The notes under the pieces were generated by a model. The model was not told the origin of the DNA. It ran no database searches and saw only the letters and a program-made list of their open reading frames with translations. A program made the position numbers and the translations under genes. A stretch of DNA of 64,000 nt from Bradyrhizobium sp. MOS002 (GTDB lineage: Bacteria > Pseudomonadota > Alphaproteobacteria > Rhizobiales > Xanthobacteraceae). The stretch covers positions 821,501-885,500 of the forward strand of contig NZ_PYFX01000001.1 of the NCBI RefSeq assembly GCF_003020115.1, read 5' to 3'. Each line of letters starts with the position of its first letter. The first letter of the stretch is position 1. This document shows, piece after piece, positions 32,443-41,646 of the stretch.

Positions 32443-33636
32443 CTACTTCGTCAGCGGACAGCCGCTCTCCTTGGCGGTGAAGAACGCCTTCTCGCCGGGA
32501 ACGACCGCGAGCTGCTTGTAATAGTCCCAGGGCTTCTTCGATTCCGAGGGCTTCTTGACTTCGAACAGATACATGTCGTGGACCATGCGGCCGTTCTCGA
32601 GCACCTTGCCGCCTTGCGCGAAGTCGTCGTCGACCGGCAGCTCCTTCAGCTTCTTGGCGACCGCATCCGGATCCTTGGTGCCGGCGGCTTTGACCGCCTT
32701 GAGATAGCTCAGCGTCGCCGAATAGGTGCCGGCCTGGATCATGTTCGGCATCCGGCCGGTGCGCTTGAGAAAGCGTTCGCCGAGATTGCGCGTGCGGTCG
32801 TTGATATCCCAGTAATAGCCCTCGGTCAGCACCAGGCCTTGCGCGGCCTGCAAGCCGAGGCCGTTCACTTCGGCGAGCGTCATCAAGAGGCCCGCGAGCT
32901 TCTGGCCACCGGAGACGATGCCGAATTCGGACGCCTGCTTGATCGAGTTGGTGGTGTCGAGGCCGGCATTGGCAAGGCCGACGATCTTCGCCTTCGAGCT
33001 CTGCGCCTGGAGCAGGAAGGAGGAGAAGTCCGAGGAGTTGAGCGGCACACGCACCGAACCAAGCACCTTGCCGCCATTGGCGGTGACGATCTCGCTGGTG
33101 TCCTTTTCCAGCGCATAGCCGAAGGCGTAGTCCGCGGTGAGGAAGAACCAGCTGTCGCCGCCGGCCTTGGTCAGCGAGCCGCCGGTGCCGACACCGAGCG
33201 CGCGGGTGTCATAGGCCCAGTGAAAACCATAGGGCTGGCAGGCATCGCCGGTGAGGCGCGAGGTCGCAGCGCCGACGACGATATCGATCTTCTTCTTTTC
33301 CTTCGAGAGCTCGTGGATCGCGAGCGCGACCGATGAGGTCGTCAGCTCCGTGATCATGTCAACGTTCTCGACGTCGTACCAGCGCCGCGCGATCGACGTC
33401 GCGAGATCCGGCTTGTTCTGATGGTCGGCGGTGACGAGCTCGATCTTCTGGCCGAGCGCCTCGCCGCCGAAATCCTCGATCGCCATCCTGGCGGCCTCGA
33501 CCGACCATTTGCCGCCGTAATCGGCGTAGACGCCGGACTGGTCGTTGAGGATGCCGATCTTGACGCCTTGCGCAGAGGCCGGCGCGGCCAGCAGCAAAGC
33601 CGACGTTGCGACAGCGGCCAAAAGTGCTGATTTCAT
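32443..33636 (-). CDS. Branched-chain amino-acid-type ABC substrate-binding protein
   Basis: This 397-residue periplasmic protein begins with a signal peptide ending at APASAQG (about residue 23). The mature start VKIGILNDQSGVYADYGGK is typical of LivK/HAAT family receptors. No liv permease or ATPase is adjacent. Orphan receptors of this family in soil bacteria often bind aromatic or organic acids rather than leucine. Here the ligand is unknown. Confidence 0.9.
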   Translation of the reverse strand: MKSALLAAVATSALLLAAPASAQGVKIGILNDQSGVYADYGGKWSVEAARMAIEDFGGEALGQKIELVTADHQNKPDLATSIARRWYDVENVDMITELTTSSVALAIHELSKEKKKIDIVVGAATSRLTGDACQPYGFHWAYDTRALGVGTGGSLTKAGGDSWFFLTADYAFGYALEKDTSEIVTANGGKVLGSVRVPLNSSDFSSFLLQAQSSKAKIVGLANAGLDTTNSIKQASEFGIVSGGQKLAGLLMTLAEVNGLGLQAAQGLVLTEGYYWDINDRTRNLGERFLKRTGRMPNMIQAGTYSATLSYLKAVKAAGTKDPDAVAKKLKELPVDDDFAQGGKVLENGRMVHDMYLFEVKKPSESKKPWDYYKQLAVVPGEKAFFTAKESGCPLTK

Positions 33637-33755
33637 AGGTTAGCTCCCAGCAGTTTTCTGTTTTGAAATCGCGCGGATACTAGTGAAGAACCCCGCGCCT
33701 GCCCATCCATTTCGGCCTAGGCCGTTAGTATGGAGGTGTGTGCCAAAGAAGCGTT

Positions 33756-33877
33756 GTCGTCCCGGCGAAGGCCGGGACCCATACTCCCAAAAAATGCTTG
33801 CGACGCGAAGCTGGTAACCACGAGTCTTCGCAAAACTCCGCCCTGTGGCTATGGGTCCCGGCCTTCGCCGGGACGAC
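33756..33877. repeat. Family A palindromic repeat
   Basis: Both end hairpins have the common GTCCCGGCgaag/cttcGCCGGGAC form. The core contains AGTCTTCGCAAAA, the reverse orientation of the conserved core. It lies between the RND permease 3' end and the orphan binding-protein promoter; the rest of the 281-base gap shows nothing else. Confidence 0.9.
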
Positions 33878-33917
33878 ACTGTGGGTGTTGATGCCCTCGC
33901 GGCTGCACTGACTACGA

Positions 33918-36900
33918 TCAACCCACCGCCTTCGGCTTCCCCTCGTTCTTCCCCTCGGCCAGATTCCGCACCACCACGTAGAAGATCGGCGTGAACAACA
34001 GCCCGAACAACGTGACGCCGATCATGCCGAAGAACACGGCGACGCCGACGGCTTGCCGCATCTCCGAGCCCGAGCCGGACGATATCACCAGCGGCAGCAC
34101 GCCGAGGATGAAGGCGAAGGATGTCATCAGGATCGGCCGCAGGCGCAGGCGGCAGGCGTCGATCACGGCCTCCAGCCGCGGCTTGCCTTCCTTCTCGATG
34201 TCGCGGGCGAACTCGACGATCAGGATCGCGTTCTTCGCCGCCAATCCCACTAGCACGACAAAGCCGATCTGGGTGAGGATGTTGACGTCCTGCCCCATGA
34301 TGCGCACGCCGATCGTGGCGGCCAGCAGGCACATCGGCACGATCAGGATCACCGCGAACGGCAAGGTCCAGCTGCCATATTGCGCGGCGAGCACGAGATA
34401 GACGAACAGCACGCAGATCGGGAACACGTAGAGACCCGCATTGCCGCCCGTGATCTGCTGGTACGACAGATCCGTCCATTCGAAGGTGAAGCCGCTCGGC
34501 AGGGTGTCGTCCGCGAGCTTCTTGATGGCGTTGAGCGCGGTGGTCGAGCTGGTGCCCGGCGCCGGCTCGCCCTGCAGTTCGGATGCCGCGTAGAGATTGT
34601 AGCGCGCGACGCGGTCGGGGCCGGAGACGTCCTTGAACTCGACCACGCTGCCGAGCATCACCATGTCGCCGGAGGCGTTGCGCGTGCGCAGACGCGAGAG
34701 ATCGCTGGGCTCTTTGCGGAACGGGAAATCCGCCTGCGCGGTGACGTGGTAGGTGCGGCCGAACAGGTTGAAGTCGTTGACATAGGTCGATCCGAAATAG
34801 GTCTGGATCGTGTCGTTGATGCCGGCGATGGGAACCCCGAGCTTCTGCGCCTTGGTGCGGTCGATGTCGACGAAGAGCTGCGGCGTGTTGGCCGAGAACG
34901 GCGAGAACACCGTGGGAGCGAGCAGCGAGGGCGATTTGCGCGCCGCGGTGACAAGCTCGTCGGTGGCCGCGGCGAGCAGCTCAGGCCCGCGACCCTGGCG
35001 GTCCTGGATGCGGATGGTGAAGCCGCCGCCGGTGCCGATGCCGGGCACGGCCGGCGGCGGAATCACGATGATGAAGGCACCCTGAAGCGCGGCCAGGCGC
35101 TTGCGCAGCTCGGCGGTGATGGCGTTCGCAGACAATCCCTTCTTGATCCGCGCCTCGGGTTCGTCGAACACCGGGAAAAGCGCCGCCGCGTTGCCGGCCT
35201 GCGTGCGCGTCGCGCCGGAGAAGCCCGCGAAAGCGGCGACGCGGATGATACCCGGCGTATCCAGCGCGATCCGCTCGATCTCGCGCACGACCTCGGTGGT
35301 GCGCGCCAGCGACGCCGCGCCCGGCAATTGCACGGAGATGATGACGTAGCCGCGGTCCTGCGCCGGAATGAAGCCTTGCGACGTGGTCCCGATCAGCCAG
35401 CCGGCACTGCCGATCAGCACGACGTAGATCAGGATCATCACCGCCGAATGCCGGATCACGAAATTGGCGAGGCCGGCATAGCCATGCGCGAGACGGTCGA
35501 ACACGCGGTTGAAGACACCGGTGAAAGCGTTCCAGCCGCGGGCGAGGATATTCCAGCGCGCCGGCGGCCGTTTCTCCTCGTGCGGAACGAGGAGAAGCGA
35601 GGCCAGCGCCGGCGATAACGTCAACGAGCAGAAGCAGGAGATCGCGGTCGCAACCGCAATCGTGACGGCGAATTGCTGGAAGAACTGACCGGAAATGCCG
35701 CCCAGAAACGCAGTCGGGACGAACACCGCGCACAGCACCAGCGCGATCGACACCAGTGCGCCGCCGACCTCCTCCATGGTCTTCAGCGCGGCGTCGCGCC
35801 GGCTCATGCCGTGCTCGAGATGCCGCTCGACATTCTCGACCACGACGATGGCGTCGTCGACCACGATGCCGACGGCGAGAACGAGACCGAACAGCGTGAG
35901 ATTGTTGATGGAGAAGCCGAGCGCCGCCATCACCGCGAAGGTGCCAACCAGCGAAACAGGAATCGCGATGATCGGAATGATCGCGGGTCGCCATCCTTGC
36001 AGGAACACCAGCACCACGATGACCACGAGCAGCATCGCCTCGTAGATCGTCTTGATCAGCTCGTGGACCGACTGCGCGATGAACTCGGTCGGGTTGTAGC
36101 CGATATTGAAATCGAGGCCTTTCGGAAAGCTCTCCTTCAGCTTCGTCATCGTGTCGGAGATGTTCTTCGCGGTCGCGAGCGCGTTCGATCCCGGCCGCTG
36201 CGTCACCAGCATCGCGACCGCCGATTTTCGCAGCAGGAAGCTGTTGGTGGAGTAGGCCAGCGCACCGAGCTCGATGCGGGCGACGTCGCGCAGGCGCACC
36301 GTGCGGCCGTCGGAGCCGGCCTTGATCAGGATGTCCTCGAACTGCTTCTGGTCCTTCAATCGCCCGGTGAAGGTGAGGTTCGGCTGGAACGCGCGGTCGG
36401 CGATCGGCGGCTCGGCGATCTGGCCGCCCGCGATCTGCACGTTCTGCGCCCGGATCGCGGCGAGCACTTCGGCCGACGTCAGGCCGAGATTGGCGATTCT
36501 ATCCGGATCGAGCCACAGCCGCATCGAATAGTCGCGCGCGCCAAAGATCTGGATGTCGCCGACGCCGTCGATCCGCAGCAGCTGGTCGCGGACCTGGAGC
36601 AGCGCGTAGTTGGAAATGTACAGCTGGTCGAAGGTGTCGTCGGGCGACAGCATGAACACGACCATCAGGATGTCGGGCGAGTTCTTGCGGGTGACGACGC
36701 CGTTGCGCTGCACTTCGTCCGGCAGTTGCGGCTGCGCAATCGCGACGCGGTTCTGGACCAGCACCTGGGCCTTGTCGAGGTCGGTGCCGAGCTTAAAGGT
36801 GACGGTGATGGTGAGCTGGCCGTTCGAGGTCGCCTGGCTGTAGAGATACAGCATGTCCTCGACGCCGTTGATCTGTTGCTCGATCGGAGCGGCGACGGTG

Positions 36901-37082
36901 TCGGACACGGTCTGCGCGGAGGCGCCGGGATATTGCGTGGTGACGACGACGGTCGGCGGCACCACTTGCGGATATTCGGAGACCGGCAGCGTGGTGTAGG
37001 CCAGTGCGCCGACGATCAGCAGCACGATCGACAGCACCATCGCGAGGATGGGCTGGTTGATGGAGAGGCGGCCGAGATTCAT
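33918..37082 (-). CDS. RND efflux permease (AcrB/MexB, HAE1 family)
   Basis: This 1054-residue protein has the full twelve-helix, two-porter-loop layout of hydrophobe/amphiphile efflux pumps. The N-terminus INQPILAMVLSIVLLIVGAL is typical. GIVVDDAIVVVENVERHLE in helix 4 holds the proton-relay aspartates. It exports drugs or other amphiphiles from the periplasm and inner membrane, driven by the proton gradient. Its start overlaps the stop of the membrane-fusion gene in ATGA. No outer-membrane channel gene is in the window, so it must borrow a TolC-like protein. No local regulator gene is seen. Confidence 0.95.
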   Translation of the reverse strand: MNLGRLSINQPILAMVLSIVLLIVGALAYTTLPVSEYPQVVPPTVVVTTQYPGASAQTVSDTVAAPIEQQINGVEDMLYLYSQATSNGQLTITVTFKLGTDLDKAQVLVQNRVAIAQPQLPDEVQRNGVVTRKNSPDILMVVFMLSPDDTFDQLYISNYALLQVRDQLLRIDGVGDIQIFGARDYSMRLWLDPDRIANLGLTSAEVLAAIRAQNVQIAGGQIAEPPIADRAFQPNLTFTGRLKDQKQFEDILIKAGSDGRTVRLRDVARIELGALAYSTNSFLLRKSAVAMLVTQRPGSNALATAKNISDTMTKLKESFPKGLDFNIGYNPTEFIAQSVHELIKTIYEAMLLVVIVVLVFLQGWRPAIIPIIAIPVSLVGTFAVMAALGFSINNLTLFGLVLAVGIVVDDAIVVVENVERHLEHGMSRRDAALKTMEEVGGALVSIALVLCAVFVPTAFLGGISGQFFQQFAVTIAVATAISCFCSLTLSPALASLLLVPHEEKRPPARWNILARGWNAFTGVFNRVFDRLAHGYAGLANFVIRHSAVMILIYVVLIGSAGWLIGTTSQGFIPAQDRGYVIISVQLPGAASLARTTEVVREIERIALDTPGIIRVAAFAGFSGATRTQAGNAAALFPVFDEPEARIKKGLSANAITAELRKRLAALQGAFIIVIPPPAVPGIGTGGGFTIRIQDRQGRGPELLAAATDELVTAARKSPSLLAPTVFSPFSANTPQLFVDIDRTKAQKLGVPIAGINDTIQTYFGSTYVNDFNLFGRTYHVTAQADFPFRKEPSDLSRLRTRNASGDMVMLGSVVEFKDVSGPDRVARYNLYAASELQGEPAPGTSSTTALNAIKKLADDTLPSGFTFEWTDLSYQQITGGNAGLYVFPICVLFVYLVLAAQYGSWTLPFAVILIVPMCLLAATIGVRIMGQDVNILTQIGFVVLVGLAAKNAILIVEFARDIEKEGKPRLEAVIDACRLRLRPILMTSFAFILGVLPLVISSGSGSEMRQAVGVAVFFGMIGVTLFGLLFTPIFYVVVRNLAEGKNEGKPKAVG

Positions 37083-38296
37083 GACTTGTCACCGGGCTTG
37101 CCACCGGCCGGCGTTGGCGCAGTCTGCGGGGCAACCTTGGCACCAACGCGGGCGCGCTGGATGCCGTTGACGATGACGCGGTCCTCCGCCTTCAGCCCCT
37201 CGCGGATCACACGCAGGCCCTCATCGAGCGGCCCCAGCGTCACCGGACGCGCCTCGACAGTGTCGTCCGGCTTCACCACGAACACGATCTTGCGCGACTG
37301 GTCGGTCGCGACCGCAACGTCCGGAATCAGCAGCGCCTCATAGGGCGCGCTGCCGATCAGCCGGACGCGCCCGAACTGGCCCGGCAGGATCGACAGATCG
37401 GTATTCTTGATCACGGCGCGGCTGCGCAGCGTGCCGGTGGAGACATCGAGGCGGTTGTCGAGGAAGTTGATGGTGCCCTCATGCGACGCCTTCGTCTCAC
37501 CCGCCAGCGTGACCTGTACCGGGTTCGCGGTATCGCGCGAACTCGGGCGGCGGCCTTCGAACCACAGCTTGCTGTATTTGATGAAGGTCGTCTCATCCAT
37601 GTCGAAATAGACGTAGATCGGGTCGAGCGTCACAATCGAGGTCAGCAGCGTCGACGCGCCATTGTCGCTGCCCTGCACGAGATTGCCGGGGCTGACGAGA
37701 TGACGGCTGACCCGGCCGGTGATCGGCGCGGTCACATGCGTGAACTCGATGTTGAGCCGGGCGGCCTTCAGCGCACCTGCGGCCTGCGTCTCCGCGGCGT
37801 GCGCGGCCTGCAAGGCCTGGCGGCGCTGGTCGACGGCCTGCTCGGAAACCGCGCTGGTCTGGACCAGGCTCAGGCCACGGTCGAGCTCGCGCTTGGCTAG
37901 CTCCACCTTGGCGCGCGCATCGGACAATTGGCCGTCCGCCTGCTCGGCCACCGCCTCGAACGGACGCGGGTCGATGACGTAGAGCAGATCGCCCTGATGC
38001 ACGATCGCACCGTCCTGGAACTCGACGGAGTTGACGAAGCCGCCGACGCGGGGGCGCACCTGCACCTCCTCCGTCGCCTCGAAGCGGCCGGTGAACTCGT
38101 CCCAATCGGTGACGGTGCGCTTGACCGGCTGGGCGACGGTGACCGGTGCGGGCGGCGGAGCGCTCGCTTGCGAGGTCGGCTGGCCGCAGCCCGCGAGACC
38201 AACTGCCGCGGCGAGAAGCCCGGCGATCACGCGAGGTCGAGGCGAAACGAAATCGTGCCTTTTGACAAACTGCTCGCTTCCGTCCGGTCCAGTCAT
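37079..38296 (-). CDS. RND efflux membrane-fusion protein (AcrA/MexA)
   Basis: This 405-residue periplasmic adaptor has a lipoprotein-type leader ending LAGCGQ (cysteine near residue 37). A lipoyl-like half VRPRVGGFVNSVEFQDGAIV precedes a helical hairpin and a second half with GRVSRHLVSPGNLV. The C-terminal barrel includes LPGQFGRVRLIG. The ATG at 38296 has GAGGA six bases upstream and is preferred to starts further upstream. It links the RND permease to an outer-membrane channel. The two genes form a translationally coupled operon. Confidence 0.93.
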   Translation of the reverse strand: MTGPDGSEQFVKRHDFVSPRPRVIAGLLAAAVGLAGCGQPTSQASAPPPAPVTVAQPVKRTVTDWDEFTGRFEATEEVQVRPRVGGFVNSVEFQDGAIVHQGDLLYVIDPRPFEAVAEQADGQLSDARAKVELAKRELDRGLSLVQTSAVSEQAVDQRRQALQAAHAAETQAAGALKAARLNIEFTHVTAPITGRVSRHLVSPGNLVQGSDNGASTLLTSIVTLDPIYVYFDMDETTFIKYSKLWFEGRRPSSRDTANPVQVTLAGETKASHEGTINFLDNRLDVSTGTLRSRAVIKNTDLSILPGQFGRVRLIGSAPYEALLIPDVAVATDQSRKIVFVVKPDDTVEARPVTLGPLDEGLRVIREGLKAEDRVIVNGIQRARVGAKVAPQTAPTPAGGKPGDKS

Positions 38297-38538
38297 CCCA
38301 GGTCCTCGCATAAAAACCGCGGAAATAGCAGGGTACGCCTGTACCCGCGGGCGCCACAAGATGGGTCGAGATGATGAACTCTTCAAGACCACCGCGCGCG
38401 CAATGCTCGGAAGAATGCCCTGGCCGGATGACGGGTTGACAAGCTTCGTTCGCTCAGCGTCTTCGCACATGACGGGCGGAGCCGGCTCGGCTAGATTACC
38501 CCTCATAAAACAAGACGAATTGTCCGGGGAGGACAGGC

Positions 38539-39693
38539 GTGCACCAGGGACGTGTCGTTTACGGCGCGATCGAGGAGGTCGTGTTCGGTCACCCCGCGGC
38601 CGAGGCCGTGGTCGCGCAGATGGACCGGCTGGGGACGCGCCGCGCCTTCCTGATGGTCTCGGGCACGCTCAACCGGCAGACCGACGAAATCGCGAAGATC
38701 AAACAGGCACTGGCCACGCGTTGTGCGGGCGTGTTCGATGCCATGCCGGCCCACACACCGCGCGAGGCGGTGATCGCCGCCACCAATGCGGCGCGTGAAG
38801 CGGGCGCCGACCTGATCGTCACCGTGGGCGGCGGCTCGATCACCGACGGCGCCAAGGCGGTACAGCTCTGCCTCGCCAACGGCATCGACGATGTCGACGG
38901 CATCGAGCGCATCCGCGTGCACAAGGGCGTCGCGCCCGAGATGAATGCGCCGACCGTGCGTCAGATAAGCGTCCCGACCACGATCGCCGGCGGCGAGTTC
39001 AGCTCGGTCGCTGGTGTCACCGACCGCACCGCCCATGTGAAACAGATGTTGCGGCATCCGCTCAGCGTTCCGCGCGCGACCATTCTCGATCCCGCCATCA
39101 CCGTGCACACGCCGGAATGGCTGTTCCACTCGACCGGTATCCGCGCCATCGATCATTGCGTCGAGGCGATCTGCTCGCGTGAGACGCACCCCTATGCCGA
39201 CGCGCAGTCGGTGAAGGGCCTCGCGATGCTCGCCGACGCGCTGCCGCGGGTGAAGGCAGACCCATCCGATCTCGATGCGCGAATGGATGCGCAGATCGGC
39301 ACCTGGCTGTCGATGGGCGCGCTTGCCGCCGGCGTGCCGATGGGGGCAAGCCACGGAATCGGTTATGTGCTGGGCGCAGCCTTCGACGTGCCGCATGGGT
39401 ACACCTCCTGCATCATGCTGCCGGCCGTGATGCGCTGGAATGCGCGCGACAATGCCGAGCGCCAGATGATCGTCGCGGCCGCGATGGGCTTTCCCGGCCA
39501 CAAGGCGGCCGATGTGCTGGATGCCTTCATCCGCTCGCTCGGCATGCCGCGCAGCCTCGCCGATGTGCGCGTCTCGCCGGAGCATTTCGACGCCATCGCG
39601 GAGGCCGCGATGCGCACGAACTGGATCCCGCGCAACCCGCGCAAGATCGACGGCCCCGCGCAGGTGCGCGAAATCCTGCTTCTTGCCGCATGA
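38539..39693 (+). CDS. Iron-containing alcohol dehydrogenase / maleylacetate reductase-like
   Basis: This 384-residue NAD(P)-dependent enzyme has the glycine-rich GGGSITDGAKAV in the first domain and Fe-ADH metal-site text in the second: GIRAIDHCVEAIC and GASHGIGYVLGAAFDVPHGY with several histidines. Sequence style and length fit the maleylacetate reductase branch, but no ring-cleavage dioxygenase gene is nearby, so another carbonyl substrate is equally possible. The GTG start at 38539 follows GGGGAGGACAG. It is 18 bases upstream of a CoA ligase gene, so the two products probably act in sequence on one compound. Confidence 0.87.
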   Translation: MHQGRVVYGAIEEVVFGHPAAEAVVAQMDRLGTRRAFLMVSGTLNRQTDEIAKIKQALATRCAGVFDAMPAHTPREAVIAATNAAREAGADLIVTVGGGSITDGAKAVQLCLANGIDDVDGIERIRVHKGVAPEMNAPTVRQISVPTTIAGGEFSSVAGVTDRTAHVKQMLRHPLSVPRATILDPAITVHTPEWLFHSTGIRAIDHCVEAICSRETHPYADAQSVKGLAMLADALPRVKADPSDLDARMDAQIGTWLSMGALAAGVPMGASHGIGYVLGAAFDVPHGYTSCIMLPAVMRWNARDNAERQMIVAAAMGFPGHKAADVLDAFIRSLGMPRSLADVRVSPEHFDAIAEAAMRTNWIPRNPRKIDGPAQVREILLLAA

Positions 39694-39711
39694 TCTAAAG
39701 CCGGAGGACTG

Positions 39712-41262
39712 ATGTACCCAGGTCAGCATGCCCGCCTGCGCCCGCTCCAGCCTGCCTTCATCATGGCGGCGACCGGCGAAGCCGTTACCTATCGGGAGCT
39801 CGATGCGCGCAGCAATCGCCTTGCGCATCTGTTTCGCAAGCATGGATTGAGGCGGCTCGACCACTATTCGATCTTCATGGAAAACAATTCCCGCTACCTC
39901 GAAGCCTGCGGCGCGGGCGAGCGCTCCGGGCTGTACTATACCTGCATCAACTCCTTTCTCACCGCGGGCGAACTCGCCTATCTCCTGACCAACAGCCAGT
40001 CGAAGATCCTGATCACGTCCACCGCAAAACTCGATATCGCGCGTGAAGCGATCGGGGCCTGCCCGGACATCAAGCTCTGCATCGTCGCCGACGGCCCCGG
40101 CGAGAGCGATCGCATCGTCGGTCTTGCCCAAGCGACCGCCGATCTGCCGAAGACGCCCATCGCGGATGAATGGCTCGGCACTCCCATGTTGTATTCGTCG
40201 GGCACGACGGGACGGCCGAAAGGCATTTTGAGGCCGCTGCCGGAGGAGCCGCCGAAGCACAATCTGCCGCTGTTCGATTTCCTGACCAAGCTCTGGCAGT
40301 ACCGCGAGGGCATGGTCTATCTGTCGCCGGCGCCGCTCTACCACTCCGCGCCGCAAGCGGCCGTCAATCTCACGATCCGCATGGGCGGTACCGTGATCAT
40401 CATGGAAGCGTTCGATCCCGAGCGCTATCTCCAGCTCGTCGAACAATGGGGCATCACCCACACCCAGCTGGTGCCGACGATGTTCTCGCGGATGCTGAAG
40501 CTGCCGGAAGACGCGCGAAAGCGCTACGATTTGTCCTCGCTGGAGATTGCGATCCATGCCGCCGCGCCCTGCCCGGCGCTGGTCAAGGACGACATGATCA
40601 AATGGTGGGGGCCGATCATCCACGAATATTACGGCGCGACCGAAGGCCTCGGCTTCACCGCCTGCAACAGCGAGGAATGGCTCGCCCATCGCGGCACCGT
40701 CGGCAAGGTGCTGCTCGGCGACCTCCACATTCTCGACGAAGACATGAAGCCATGTCCGACCGGCACGCCGGGACAGGTCTGGTTCAAGACGGCCTCGCCG
40801 TTCGAATATTTCAACGATCCGGAGAAGACCAAGGAAGCGCGTTCGGCCGACGGCAGCATGAGCACGGTCGGCGACGTCGGCTATGTCGACGAGGACCGCT
40901 TCCTCTATCTAACGGACCGCGCGACCTTCATGATCATCTCCGGCGGCGTGAACATCTATCCGCAGGAGTGCGAGAATCTATTGATCACTCATCCGAAGGT
41001 CGCGGACGCCGCGGTGTTCGGCGTGCCCAATCCCGACCTCGGCGAAGAGGTGAAGGCGGTGGTGCAGCCAATGCCCGGCGTCGTGCCGGGCGAGGCGCTC
41101 GCCGAAGAGCTGATCGCGTTCTGCGGGGCGTCGCTCTCTCGGCAGAAGGTGCCGCGCTCGGTCGATTTCGAAAAGGAGTTGCCGCGGCTGCCGACGGGAA
41201 AGCTGTACAAGCGGCTGCTGCGCGACCGGTATTGGGGGAACAAGGCGTCAAGGATCGTGTGA
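39712..41262 (+). CDS. AMP-dependent acyl-CoA synthetase
   Basis: This 516-residue member of the adenylate-forming family has the ATP-binding loop YSSGTTGRPKGI near residue 163, YYGATEG in the middle and the hinge-region text DRATFMIISGGVNIYPQE. The C-terminal PTGKLYKRLLRDRYW holds the catalytic lysine. It activates a carboxylic acid as its CoA thioester. The chain-length class cannot be told, though FadD13-like or aromatic-acid ligases are closest in feel. The gene follows the alcohol dehydrogenase with a GGAGG ribosome site. A peptide-type importer operon lies 384 bases downstream. Confidence 0.92.
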   Translation: MYPGQHARLRPLQPAFIMAATGEAVTYRELDARSNRLAHLFRKHGLRRLDHYSIFMENNSRYLEACGAGERSGLYYTCINSFLTAGELAYLLTNSQSKILITSTAKLDIAREAIGACPDIKLCIVADGPGESDRIVGLAQATADLPKTPIADEWLGTPMLYSSGTTGRPKGILRPLPEEPPKHNLPLFDFLTKLWQYREGMVYLSPAPLYHSAPQAAVNLTIRMGGTVIIMEAFDPERYLQLVEQWGITHTQLVPTMFSRMLKLPEDARKRYDLSSLEIAIHAAAPCPALVKDDMIKWWGPIIHEYYGATEGLGFTACNSEEWLAHRGTVGKVLLGDLHILDEDMKPCPTGTPGQVWFKTASPFEYFNDPEKTKEARSADGSMSTVGDVGYVDEDRFLYLTDRATFMIISGGVNIYPQECENLLITHPKVADAAVFGVPNPDLGEEVKAVVQPMPGVVPGEALAEELIAFCGASLSRQKVPRSVDFEKELPRLPTGKLYKRLLRDRYWGNKASRIV

Positions 41263-41284
41263 AGTCGCAGCCTCATTCTCAGGT

Positions 41285-41430
41285 GTCGTCCCGGCCTAGT
41301 GCGCAATGGCGCACGGGGGCCGGGACCCATAACCCCAGGAAGTCGTTTGGCGAAGATTCTTCGTTCGGTACTCCTGCCTACTGCAATCGATAGATCACGC
41401 GGTATGGGTCCCGGCCTTCGCCGGGACGAC
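41285..41430. repeat. Family A palindromic repeat with an enlarged hairpin loop
   Basis: The left-end hairpin has GTCCCGGCC and GGCCGGGAC arms. Its tetraloop is replaced by 20 or so bases that form their own hairpin, GTGCGCaatgGCGCAC. The right end is normal. The core TTTGGCGAAGATTCTTCG reads as at 24502. Confidence 0.9.
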
Positions 41431-41646
41431 GGTTGAGCTTGTTGAGACAATCCAGCCCAACAGCTGCGCAGGAACCGATCAGCACTCCCCACCCTCACAT
41501 TGTAAGAGCCCCCCTGCGGACTTCGTCGTCCGAATTGCCGAGAGAGCAGCGGACCTTGCCGGTTGCCTCACCGCGCCCGCGTCGCTATCGTCCCCCCAAA
41601 CAGGCCGCAAAAGGCCCAAAAGACGAGATGTCCAGGGAGGACGAGG
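41431..41646. other. Gene-free leader before the peptide-type importer operon
   Basis: Together with the repeat this makes a 384-base gap. I see no gene here. The only clear site is the ribosome-binding stretch CCAGGGAGGACGAGG directly before the start at 41647; the operon promoter should lie within it. Confidence 0.4.

Noticed and set aside
33640..34479. A minus-strand frame spanning the RND permease 3' end and the gap to the binding-protein gene
   Set aside because: Part is an alternative frame of the permease and part is a family A repeat; no family likeness.
35673..37343. A 556-codon plus-strand frame opposite the RND permease
   Set aside because: It mirrors the permease gene, has no recognisable domain and is rich in Asp/Gly/Arg as antisense frames here are.
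38539..39693. A firm call of maleylacetate reductase in a chloroaromatic pathway
   Set aside because: No hydroxyquinol or chlorocatechol dioxygenase, cycloisomerase or dienelactone hydrolase gene is nearby, so only the broader family is claimed.
38503..40728. A 741-codon open frame on the minus strand opposite the Fe-ADH and CoA ligase genes
   Set aside because: Same reasons: His/Arg/Gly-rich text without domains, fully opposite two well-supported genes.
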